The translations under genes and the position numbers were made by a program. A stretch of 32,413 nt of DNA, from the NCBI GenBank assembly GCA_945897845.1, contig CAMDGL010000004.1, forward strand, positions 1 to 32,413, written 5' to 3'. The stretch's first letter is position 1, and each line of letters starts with the position of its first letter. The notes under the pieces were generated by a model, which saw nothing but the letters and a program-made list of their open reading frames with translations, did no database searches and had not been told where the DNA came from. The stretch is from Chitinophaga pinensis (GTDB lineage: Bacteria; Bacteroidota; Bacteroidia; Bacteroidales; Prolixibacteraceae). Shown one piece after another: positions 8,134-16,644 of the stretch.

Positions 8134-10261
8134 CAATGCAATTAACTACCTGGTACTCGATCTGCTGAAGAACGTCCTCAGCATGGCCGATAAACCTGAA
8201 GAATTAGGAAAATATATCACCAAACAGATAAGAGAATTAATTGGCTGCAAAATGGTTGCATTGTTTTTCCATAATGAAGTTAAACCGAAAATACACCACG
8301 AACTCATCGGTATTTGTCCTGAACGAAATAAAATTGACATTGATTTGAATTTATGGGATGAAATTGCAGAAGCCAGTCACGAATTTCATACTTCAATCCT
8401 TTTTCAGCATAAAAAAGAAGGTAATAAAGTTGAGCAAATCCTTTCACGGCTTGGTGGTAATTATTCAATTATCATTCCTTTGGAAAGCAGTAATCAACGG
8501 GTTGGAGTACTTGCCATTATTGATATTTTAGATATAAAAAACCTGCAGTCAATCATCGATTCGCTGGATGCACTTTCCGGAGTTTTGGCCATTGAACTGC
8601 GAAATGCAAATGTATTGCAAAACATGGAAACCTTGGTTGCCATGCGAACAAAAGAGCTTTCTGTGAGCGAAAAACGGTTTCGGACCATTATTGAACAAGC
8701 TACCGATGCGATGTTTCTGTCTGATATGAATGGAAATATCGTAGATACCAATCAGCAGGCATGTAAAAGCCTTGGCTACACCCGCGACGAACTGTTAAAA
8801 TTAAAAATCATAGATCTGGATGCTATTTTTGACAGGAATGAAAAAGTAAAAGTTACAATGGACAAGATGGTTCCGAAGGAGAACTCTATTTTCGAATCGG
8901 TTCACCGCAGGAAAAACGGGAATACATTTCCGGTAGAAATCAGCACAAGCATCATTGATCTGGATGGTGTGAATATGGTAATTGGTTTTGTGCGCGATAT
9001 TTCGGAACGCAAGGAAAACGAGCAGAAAATTATGCGGGTGGCACAACATTACCAGGCCCTAATAGAAAAAGCGCCCGATGGGATTGTTCTCATTAACGCT
9101 GAAGGAAACTTCAAATTCATAAGCCCATCAGCCCGAAAAATGTTTGGATATTCAAATACTGATGAAATTACAGGGAATCCTTCAGAGTTCACTCATCCGG
9201 ATGATTTACCCATGGTTTATTCTGTTTTGCAGAACCTCATTCAGAATCCGTCGCTTGTTACGACGGTTCAATACAGGTTTATTAACAAAGACAGACAGTG
9301 GAAATGGGTTGAAAGTACATTCAGTAATTTACTGACCGACCCAAGCGTTGAAGCCATCGTAATCAATTTTCGTGACATCACCGAGCGCAAACTTGCAGTG
9401 GAAGAAATCAACAAGCTCAACGAGCAACTTGAACAAAAAGTACTGGAACGAACCAATGAATTGGAAAGACGCAGTAGTGAATTACTCGATAACGAAGCTG
9501 CATTATTAAACCTGGTGGAAGACCTGAACCTTAAATCAGATGAACTTCAGCGCAGTGCCAAACAACTTGAAGGCGCCAACAAGGAACTCGAAGCTTTCAG
9601 CTATTCGGTTTCGCATGATTTGAGGGCGCCATTGCGCGCTATAAGCGGTTTTGTGAGCATTCTGATGGAAGATTATGAAAACATTCTCGATGATGAAGGC
9701 AGGCGAATTTGCAGTATTATCCAATCAAATGCAGCCAAGATGGGGCAGTTAATTGATGATCTTCTTTCATTTTCGCGGCTAATCAGAAGCGAACTGCACC
9801 ATTCGAAAATTGACATGGGCAGTATGGTGAAAAATGCAATCGCCGAATTCGGAACAGCTCAGGATTTGTCGCCTAAAACAATTACGGTTCAAAACCTGCC
9901 TGAAGCTTTTGGCGATGCAAACCTGCTCAAACAAGTCTGGATAAACCTGATATCAAACGCATTAAAATATTCATCCAAAGAAGACAATGTTCAAATTAAT
10001 ATCGGGGCTTTCCAAAAAGAAAGTGAAACATCCTATTTCATCAAAGACAATGGTGTAGGATTTAACATGACATACAGCAACAAGCTTTTTGGCGTTTTTC
10101 AACGCTTGCACGGACTAAACGAATTTGAAGGAACGGGTGTCGGACTGGCCATTGTTCAGCGAATAATTAACCGGCACGGAGGGCGTGTTTGGGCTGAAGG
10201 TGAAGTCGGAAACGGGGCAACATTCTATTTTTCTTTACCAACAAATAAATTACAGATATAG
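8123..10261 (+). CDS. Sensor histidine kinase (N-terminal GAF-like + 2 PAS + HisKA + HATPase_c)
   Basis: PAS/PAC (VRDISERKENEQKI; FRDITERKLAVEEI), H-box EAFSYSVSHDLRAPLRAISGF, ATPase motifs KDNGVGFNMTYSNKLFGVFQRLHG...GTGVGLAIVQRIINRHGGRVWAEG. The start overlaps the end of the DUF1638 gene by 11 nt. Confidence 0.92.
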   Translation: MKVDNAINYLVLDLLKNVLSMADKPEELGKYITKQIRELIGCKMVALFFHNEVKPKIHHELIGICPERNKIDIDLNLWDEIAEASHEFHTSILFQHKKEGNKVEQILSRLGGNYSIIIPLESSNQRVGVLAIIDILDIKNLQSIIDSLDALSGVLAIELRNANVLQNMETLVAMRTKELSVSEKRFRTIIEQATDAMFLSDMNGNIVDTNQQACKSLGYTRDELLKLKIIDLDAIFDRNEKVKVTMDKMVPKENSIFESVHRRKNGNTFPVEISTSIIDLDGVNMVIGFVRDISERKENEQKIMRVAQHYQALIEKAPDGIVLINAEGNFKFISPSARKMFGYSNTDEITGNPSEFTHPDDLPMVYSVLQNLIQNPSLVTTVQYRFINKDRQWKWVESTFSNLLTDPSVEAIVINFRDITERKLAVEEINKLNEQLEQKVLERTNELERRSSELLDNEAALLNLVEDLNLKSDELQRSAKQLEGANKELEAFSYSVSHDLRAPLRAISGFVSILMEDYENILDDEGRRICSIIQSNAAKMGQLIDDLLSFSRLIRSELHHSKIDMGSMVKNAIAEFGTAQDLSPKTITVQNLPEAFGDANLLKQVWINLISNALKYSSKEDNVQINIGAFQKESETSYFIKDNGVGFNMTYSNKLFGVFQRLHGLNEFEGTGVGLAIVQRIINRHGGRVWAEGEVGNGATFYFSLPTNKLQI

Positions 10262-10301
10262 CAACCATTGGTAATCTTACCAATTAAGAAAATATTAAGA
10301 T

Positions 10302-12188
10302 ATGGATAAGTTGATTCGCGTACTGCTTGCTGAAGATGAGCTCTATGATGCGGAACTCAATATCAGGGAAATAAAAAAAATGCTTTCAAACGTAGTGTTT
10401 GAAAGAGTTGACAACAAGATCGCATTCATCAAAATGCTTGAAACTTATTTTCCTGACATCATCATTTCCGACTACAATATGCCATCATTCGATGGACTTA
10501 CAGCACTTAAAATTGCCAGTGACCTTTGTCCGGAAATTCCGTTTATCATTGTTACCGGTTCGATAAACGAAGATACGGCAGTAGAATGCATGAAAGCAGG
10601 TGCAACCGATTATGTCCTGAAAGATTCATTAAAAAGGCTTGGATCTTCCGTTCAGAATGCATTGGAGCAAAGCAAAATCCGTAAGGAACGAATCGATGCA
10701 TTTGAAACGATTAAATTAAATGAAGCCAAGTACCGGTATATGTTTCATAATAATCCGCAGCCAATGTGGATATACGATCTGGAAACCTATAAATTTCTCG
10801 AAGTAAATAATGCAGCAGCAAAACATTACGGATTTTCAAAGGAAGAATTTCTTACAATGAACTTAAAAGATGTCCTTCCATCATTCGAGATTGAAAAACT
10901 GGTAAAAAATAGTGAAACTTTTGATTCTCATCTCAATCTGGCTGATACATGGATCCATAAAAAAAAGAACGGCGAATTAATATCCGTTGAAATAGTGTCA
11001 TATTTTATCATTTTCAATAAACGAAATGCCAGGCATGTTTTAATCAACGATGTTACCGAAAGAAAAAAAACAGAAGAAAAGCTGATACATGAGCGCAAAC
11101 TATTGCGAACCCTCATTGACAATTTACCCGTTACAATCTATGTAAAAGATGCTGAAGGCCGGAAAATCATAGCCAACCGCGCTGATCTGGAAGTTATTGG
11201 AGCTAAAACGGAAGTAGAAGTGCTGGGTAAAACAGATTTGGAATTATTCAGAAATGATATAGGTGTGAGAGGATATGCCGATGACAAAAAGCTTATCGAA
11301 ACAGGAATCCCGGTGCTAAACCAGGAAGAATATTTTTTTGACATTAACGGAGTACAGCATTGGCTAATGACATCAAAAATTCCTTTGACCGAAGAAAACG
11401 GGAAAATTACCGGATTGGTTGGCATCGGTCACAATATCACCGAACAAAAGAAAATGCAGGCAGAACTTATAGAAGCAAAAGAAAAAGCCGAAGAAAGCGA
11501 CCGTCTGAAATCAGCCTTTCTGGCAAATATGTCGCACGAAATACGCACTCCGCTGAATAGTATCATTGGTTTTTCAGAACTTTTAGGAGACCCTGATTTT
11601 GATCCTGACCAAAAAACAGATTTTATTACGCACATTGTTGACAATGGCAATAGTTTGCTGATGATTATCAGCGACATCATGGACTTTTCGATGCTTGAAG
11701 CTGGTCAACTTAAACTTCGGCCGGAACAAATTTCAGCAAAAAAAATAATGAATGAGCTTTTGAATGAATTTGAGCACAAAGCCGAATTAAGAGGGATTCA
11801 ACTTCGGATAGACGATTCGGCCAATGCGCCCGATATCCTTTTCACAAGTGACATTTACCGTATAAAACAGATTTTCAACAATTTAATCGGAAACGCAATT
11901 AAATTTACCAGTGAAGGATTTGTTGAAATCGGATATAAAACAGCTGGTGAAATGGTTGAATTTCATATCAAAGATTCAGGAATCGGAATTGATCCAAAAT
12001 ATCATCAGGCTATTTTTGAACGGTTCAGGCAAGTTGACAACACCAAAACACGCAAATACGGAGGCAATGGTTTGGGATTGGCTATTTCAAAAAATCTGAT
12101 ACAACTGTTGGGTGGAAACATCTGGTTAAAATCAGAATTAGGCAAGTATTCCGATTTCCTTTTCACAATTCCCATTAACAAGATTTGA
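10302..12188 (+). CDS. Hybrid: N-terminal response-regulator receiver + 2 PAS + HisKA + HATPase_c
   Basis: REC with acidic pocket LLAEDE, phospho-Asp in IISDYNMPSFDG, VTGS and VLKDS. H-box FLANMSHEIRTPLNSIIGFSELL and GNGLGLAISKNLIQLLGGNIWLKSE. Confidence 0.93.
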   Translation: MDKLIRVLLAEDELYDAELNIREIKKMLSNVVFERVDNKIAFIKMLETYFPDIIISDYNMPSFDGLTALKIASDLCPEIPFIIVTGSINEDTAVECMKAGATDYVLKDSLKRLGSSVQNALEQSKIRKERIDAFETIKLNEAKYRYMFHNNPQPMWIYDLETYKFLEVNNAAAKHYGFSKEEFLTMNLKDVLPSFEIEKLVKNSETFDSHLNLADTWIHKKKNGELISVEIVSYFIIFNKRNARHVLINDVTERKKTEEKLIHERKLLRTLIDNLPVTIYVKDAEGRKIIANRADLEVIGAKTEVEVLGKTDLELFRNDIGVRGYADDKKLIETGIPVLNQEEYFFDINGVQHWLMTSKIPLTEENGKITGLVGIGHNITEQKKMQAELIEAKEKAEESDRLKSAFLANMSHEIRTPLNSIIGFSELLGDPDFDPDQKTDFITHIVDNGNSLLMIISDIMDFSMLEAGQLKLRPEQISAKKIMNELLNEFEHKAELRGIQLRIDDSANAPDILFTSDIYRIKQIFNNLIGNAIKFTSEGFVEIGYKTAGEMVEFHIKDSGIGIDPKYHQAIFERFRQVDNTKTRKYGGNGLGLAISKNLIQLLGGNIWLKSELGKYSDFLFTIPINKI

Positions 12189-12204
12189 AAAGGTATTTAG
12201 TGAC

Positions 12205-13074
12205 TTACCTCTTTGTTCGTCTGCTGATTAATGCCATAAATAGAATTACAAAGACTATCACTGCAACCAGAATCAGCAATACATTAATATTTGGATCAGG
12301 GGTTTCTTTTGTAAAAGTTGTTGCAAGTGGCGTTTCGGGAGCAAATCCCTCGAACCAGCCTGCAAGTTGTACTTTTGCTTCAAGCCTGTTTTCAATTTCA
12401 TCTGGCAATTGCGAGTAAAAATCGAATCCGGTTAATTTTTCAGCTTCATCAACTGTCACGGCAAAATCATACAACGGACGGTCGCTTTTTTCATTGGGCA
12501 ACACAAAAGCCAAAATTTTCGGCTCATCTGTCGGGTCATAGATAATTTTATAATAATAACCCGGAACCACGACTTCTTCCTTGCCAATCGTACCCTTATT
12601 GTCCTTAAAAACCGGACCTGTAACTACAAATAACTGGCGCTCCTTTGTTGCCCATTCCCGAACCTGAAATTCCAATTCTTTCCAAACTCCCCGGTTAAAA
12701 TCCGGAACCTGAGGCGAAATGTTCGACATCAGGAAACTTTCCGCCATTGCAACCGCATTAAAATCCATATCACCAGCCGGACATAAATGTCCACGGTCGA
12801 AACCGCTATTGGTATAATCCGATGATTTTGCTGAAACGGAAACAACCGATTTATCCATTTTAAAGCTGTTTTTCCTTTCCTGGCCTGAATTGAAAACCAT
12901 ACTGTCAGTCAATGAGTAATAAACCCAATTCGCCTGCTCATAATTTTCATTGTAAGAAAGTGAATAATAGGTATGCCTGACAATATCATTGGCAGGAACT
13001 GGCAGGAATTCAACAGATTTTGCACCTGCAATATTTGCAGTGAAAAGTAAAAGAAGAAGTAGAAATAATTTCAC
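12205..13074 (-). CDS. DNA/RNA non-specific endonuclease (NUC1, beta-beta-alpha metal), signal peptide and C-terminal TM helix
   Basis: Active-site DRGHLCPAGD; SNISPQVPDFNRGVWKELE; N-terminal MKLFLLLLLLFTANIAGA; C-terminal NVLLILVAVIVFVILFMALISRRTKR. Confidence 0.9.
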   Translation of the reverse strand: MKLFLLLLLLFTANIAGAKSVEFLPVPANDIVRHTYYSLSYNENYEQANWVYYSLTDSMVFNSGQERKNSFKMDKSVVSVSAKSSDYTNSGFDRGHLCPAGDMDFNAVAMAESFLMSNISPQVPDFNRGVWKELEFQVREWATKERQLFVVTGPVFKDNKGTIGKEEVVVPGYYYKIIYDPTDEPKILAFVLPNEKSDRPLYDFAVTVDEAEKLTGFDFYSQLPDEIENRLEAKVQLAGWFEGFAPETPLATTFTKETPDPNINVLLILVAVIVFVILFMALISRRTKR

Positions 13075-13140
13075 GGAAATTCAGGTATTAAACGTTTTAA
13101 AATAAAAGGCCAAAATAAGACCTTTCCTGAAAACTAAATT

Positions 13141-13148
13141 TATTTTTG
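13141..13148 (+). promoter_or_regulatory. Bacteroidota -7 element (TATTTTTG)
   Basis: TAnnTTTG match about 20 nt upstream of the ATG at 13167. Confidence 0.5.
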
Positions 13149-13166
13149 TGCGAAAAATTACAAAAA

Positions 13167-13820
13167 ATGGCAACTGAAAATAAACATATCACTGAAAACG
13201 AACGAATCTTCTATTCAGATGGCTACCAATTAGCACAATCTACCATTGATCAAGGCCTTACAAATGCCACTTTATTTTCGGCTATTGAATCAATGTATGC
13301 CGCCATCGATGCGCTGAACGATTCGATCGTGGCATTGGCTGAACGTCAAAAAATTCCGGTTTCATGCCACAAAGGTTGCCAATGGTGCTGTCATCAGGCT
13401 GTTTATGCCAATTCGTATGAATTGCACTTTCTTTCCGAAAAAATAAAAGTCCGTTTTTCTCCTGAAAATATTTCAAAATTACTTGAAACTGCAGAAACAA
13501 AATTTGCCGCAACTTCACTGATGAATGAAGAAGAAGTGGCCAAATACAAAAGTTCCTGTCCATTACTCGAAAACGGAGCCTGTTCGATTTATGAAGCAAG
13601 ACCGATGGCCTGTAGAATTTATCTTTCGACCAAACTTGAAACCTGCCTCGAATTCTACCATCATCCTGATAATGAACAAAATTATCCTGCGCTAATTGAA
13701 TTCCCTCTACAAGCCGGCAGAATGATGAACGAAGGATTCATGGCAGCACTCAAAGAATATGGAATTGAAACAGCCGAATTCAGATTAGAAGCAGGTTTAA
13801 GAATCGCATTAAAAAAATGA
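13167..13820 (+). CDS. YkgJ-family cysteine cluster protein
   Basis: CHKGCQWCCHQAV and CPLLENGACSIYEARPMACRIYLSTKLETC. The ATG at 13167 is preferred over the track start at 13146, which overlaps the -7 element. Confidence 0.87.
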   Translation: MATENKHITENERIFYSDGYQLAQSTIDQGLTNATLFSAIESMYAAIDALNDSIVALAERQKIPVSCHKGCQWCCHQAVYANSYELHFLSEKIKVRFSPENISKLLETAETKFAATSLMNEEEVAKYKSSCPLLENGACSIYEARPMACRIYLSTKLETCLEFYHHPDNEQNYPALIEFPLQAGRMMNEGFMAALKEYGIETAEFRLEAGLRIALKK

Positions 13821-14039
13821 CCGGATACTTTTCAGGTAAAATGTCATTCGGAATTATAAAAAATTGAAAAAAATCTTGCTTTTTTGAGTATCAAAATTGT
13901 TAATAAGTATCATTTAAGTGAATTTTTAATTTGATATACAATTGAATTACTGAATATTAAAATCAATTCTAACTTATAAACAATTGTTAATAACTGCTGA
14001 TAAAACATCGTTGAATCAAAAATGAAAAAAAGCTTGACT

Positions 14040-14610
14040 TTTATACCAAAGATGTATTAAATTTATTCCATCAGACGAGCGATAAAAAACTGCTTGGAAT
14101 GAGTGGAAAAGGAAGAAGGTACTTAATTGAACCCCAAACCTGATCACCCGGATCTTCGGATCTGCATTCAGGAAAAGCTGAAGTTAGAGCCACAGCATTA
14201 GATTGCAAGGTTCAGTAACAAATGAAAAACCGTCAGAAGTTCAGTAAAATGTTGGCTCAAAGAAGCAGGAGACAAAAGAAACTTTGGTTTCTTTCTGTCA
14301 TACTGGAAACGAAACGATCTTCGGATCAAAGTAGTTTTTCACCAATCAAAAGTTTGAAAAAACAGATGAAAGGTGTCTTTAATGGAACTTCGTTCGGGAA
14401 GGCTATTTCTTCGGAGATGCCGAACGAACAGCTGGAACGTAAAACTGTAAAAGGCAATACGGGAAAGCTCAAGGCTGAGAAAAATGGTTGGAGAAACCGG
14501 ATGAATCAGCCAGTTATAATAACCGTAGTCTGAAACTTAGGAAAACCTTCGGGTTGACTGAAAGTGAATGGGAACTTTCCTCAAAAGATTGTTCCCATTC
14601 GTGTTTTATA
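14040..14610 (+). ncRNA. Candidate structured non-coding RNA (novel, unnamed; boundaries approximate)
   Basis: No convincing protein. Multiple nested hairpins: CCTGA..GATC-ttcg-GATC..TCAGG (14139-14172); GAC-AAAGAAAC-tttg-GTTTCTTT-GTC (14271-14299); GATC-ttcg-GATC (14316-14327); TTCGTTCGG..ATTTC-ttcg-GAGAT..CCGAACGAA (about 14388-14429); GGCTGA..GGTT..AACC..TCAGCC (about 14473-14512); AACC-ttcg-GGTT (14544-14555); a terminator-like stem follows at 14566-14600. Confidence 0.55.
14566..14607 (+). terminator. Terminator-like hairpin, GAATGGGAAC / GTTCCCATTC followed by GTGTTTT
   Basis: Perfect 10-bp inverted repeat (14566-14575 with 14591-14600) and a short T-rich tail. The 15-nt loop is long, so this is only moderately convincing. 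Confidence 0.45.
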
Positions 14611-14661
14611 TCGCTACCCCAATTTGCCTTTGGCTTATCATTTTTTCACTCTTAATTTTAC

Positions 14662-14669
14662 TACTTTTG
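14662..14669 (+). promoter_or_regulatory. Bacteroidota -7 element (TACTTTTG)
   Basis: TAnnTTTG match about 20 nt upstream of the GTG at 14690. Confidence 0.45.
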
Positions 14670-14689
14670 TGCTTCGAAAAAAACAGAAA

Positions 14690-15688
14690 GTGGAAAAAGA
14701 CAACATAGAAAAGGTTTTCAATAAATTTTCGGAATTAAATGTATTGGTAATAGGCGATGCAATGTTAGACCGGTATTTGTGGGGAAAAGTTGACCGTATA
14801 TCTCCCGAAGCTCCAATTCCAATTGTTACCGTCACCAAACAAGAAAGCCGTTTGGGTGGCGCTGGAAATGTATCATTGAACATACAGGCTTTAGGCGCAA
14901 ACCCAATATTGGTATCAATTATCGGGAATGATGAAAACGGCGATGTTTTCAAAAAATTAATGATTGAAAAAAAATTACCGACACAAGGGATTTTTGTTGA
15001 TCAAAGCCGGATAACAACTTCAAAAACACGCATTATCAGCGGAGGACAACAAATATCAAGAGTTGATCAGGAAGTCTCGACTTTAATAGATCATGAATTT
15101 GATCAACTTATTTACGACAGGATCAAAACAATTATTAATACCAATAAAATCAATATTATAATATTTGTTGATTACGATAAGGGACTTATTACACCCTGGC
15201 TTATTAAAAATGTAATTGAACTGGCAAAATCAAAGCAGATTCTAACTGCAGCCGATCCAAAAATCAGAAATTTCAACAATTATCAACAGATCGATTTATT
15301 CAAACCCAATTACAAGGAATTTAAAGAAGGATTGAATCTATTGGTTGAGACCATTGACATGGAAGCGCTAAAAAAAATTTCGGAAATTTTCAAACGAGAC
15401 AATCAAATAGGGCTGCTCTTTATTACTTTATCTGAATTAGGCGTATTTCTGACAAATGGAGAAAAACAACATTATTACCCTGCCGAGGTGCGCGAGATTG
15501 CAGATGTTTCAGGAGCCGGTGACACCGTAATTGCAGTAGCAAGCCTCTGTTTTGCAGCCGGATTGCCCATTCCGTTTATGGCACAGCTTTCTAATCTTGC
15601 AGGCGGACTTGTTTGCGAAAAACTTGGGGTTGTCCCCATTGATTCGGATCTGTTAAAAAAAGAAGCACGAATGTACCAGCTCATTTAA
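14690..15688 (+). CDS. RfaE1/HldE-type carbohydrate kinase (PfkB family; heptose-7-phosphate kinase-like)
   Basis: VLVIGDAMLDRYLWGKVDRISPEAPIPIVTVTKQESRLGGAGNVSLNIQALGA and DVSGAGDTVIAVASL. The track start at 14564 lies inside the terminator-like hairpin; GTG at 14690 (VEKDNIEKVF) is more plausible. Confidence 0.85.
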   Translation: MEKDNIEKVFNKFSELNVLVIGDAMLDRYLWGKVDRISPEAPIPIVTVTKQESRLGGAGNVSLNIQALGANPILVSIIGNDENGDVFKKLMIEKKLPTQGIFVDQSRITTSKTRIISGGQQISRVDQEVSTLIDHEFDQLIYDRIKTIINTNKINIIIFVDYDKGLITPWLIKNVIELAKSKQILTAADPKIRNFNNYQQIDLFKPNYKEFKEGLNLLVETIDMEALKKISEIFKRDNQIGLLFITLSELGVFLTNGEKQHYYPAEVREIADVSGAGDTVIAVASLCFAAGLPIPFMAQLSNLAGGLVCEKLGVVPIDSDLLKKEARMYQLI

Positions 15689-15796
15689 TCTTTTCCATTC
15701 GTCTAATTTCAAATCACAACAACCAATAATTCAATAACTTACAACACACTTAAGTTTAATTAATAAATATTCACAACCTGTTTCTGTTTAAAATAT

Positions 15797-15804
15797 TAAC
15801 TTTG
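15797..15804 (+). promoter_or_regulatory. Bacteroidota -7 element (TAACTTTG) for parA
   Basis: TAnnTTTG match about 27 nt upstream of the parA ATG. Confidence 0.5.
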
Positions 15805-15830
15805 AAACTTATCAAACAAGCAGTTTTCAT

Positions 15831-16631
15831 ATGGGAAAAGTAATTGCGCTTGCCAACCAAAAGGGAGGCGTTGGAAAAACAACCACAGCGATCAACCTGG
15901 CAGCAAGTCTGGCCGTCTTAGAATATAAAGTATTGATTATCGATGCGGATCCGCAGGCCAATGCAACATCTGGTGTGGGTTTCGATGTCAGGAATGTTAA
16001 AACCAGCATTTATGAATGTATTGTTGATGAACTTGATCCGCGTAAAATAATATTGAATACTGAGATTCCCGGATTAGATTTAATTCCGTCGCACATTGAT
16101 CTGGTTGGAGCTGAAATTGAAATGCTCAATCTACCCAACCGCGAAAAAGTGTTGCGCCATGTTATCGAAAAAATAAGGGACGATTACGATTTTATTTTAA
16201 TTGACTGTTCACCTTCACTTGGACTGATAACGGTCAACTCGCTTACGGCAGCTGATTCAGTGATAATTCCGGTACAGTGTGAGTATTTTGCACTAGAAGG
16301 ATTGGGTAAATTACTGAATACCATCAAGATAATACAGACTAAATTGCATCCTGAACTCGAAATTGAAGGGTTTTTGCTCACCATGTACGATTCGCGGTTA
16401 AACCTGTCGAACCAGGTACTCGAAGAAGTAAAGAAACACTTTCAGGAAATGGTATTCGAATCGGTTATTCATCGTAATATTAAACTAAGCGAGGCTCCAA
16501 GCTATGGCCAGCCTGCAATACTTTATGATGCAACATCAAAAGGTTCAGCCTCATACATGAATCTGGCGCGCGAACTGCTTCAAAACAACGGATTAACGAA
16601 AATAAAGAATTCAAACAAAATAATAGAATAA
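15831..16631 (+). CDS. parA: Chromosome partitioning ATPase ParA/Soj
   Basis: MGKVIALANQKGGVGKTTTAINLAASLA (deviant Walker A), LIIDADPQANAT, FILIDCSPSLGLITVNSL. Confidence 0.96.
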   Translation: MGKVIALANQKGGVGKTTTAINLAASLAVLEYKVLIIDADPQANATSGVGFDVRNVKTSIYECIVDELDPRKIILNTEIPGLDLIPSHIDLVGAEIEMLNLPNREKVLRHVIEKIRDDYDFILIDCSPSLGLITVNSLTAADSVIIPVQCEYFALEGLGKLLNTIKIIQTKLHPELEIEGFLLTMYDSRLNLSNQVLEEVKKHFQEMVFESVIHRNIKLSEAPSYGQPAILYDATSKGSASYMNLARELLQNNGLTKIKNSNKIIE

Positions 16632-16644
16632 GAACCTTTTGATT

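Noticed and set aside
13820-14030. Very AT-rich stretch considered as replication origin or parS region near parAB
   Set aside because: No recognizable DnaA-box cluster or parS palindrome was seen; AT-richness alone is not evidence.
14032-14143. Short frame reading KLDFYTKDVLNLFHQTSDKKLLGMSGKGRRYLIEPQT followed by a stop, looking protein-like
   Set aside because: No in-frame start codon found upstream (stop precedes it) and only about 36 codons. It might be a relic or fragment but cannot be supported from sequence alone.
14222-14533. Track ORF of 103 aa (MKNRQKFSKMLAQRSRRQKK...) as a real protein
   Set aside because: Lysine/arginine-rich composition with no recognizable family, and the ORF coincides with multiple nested perfect hairpins. 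Better explained as open frame across a structured RNA.
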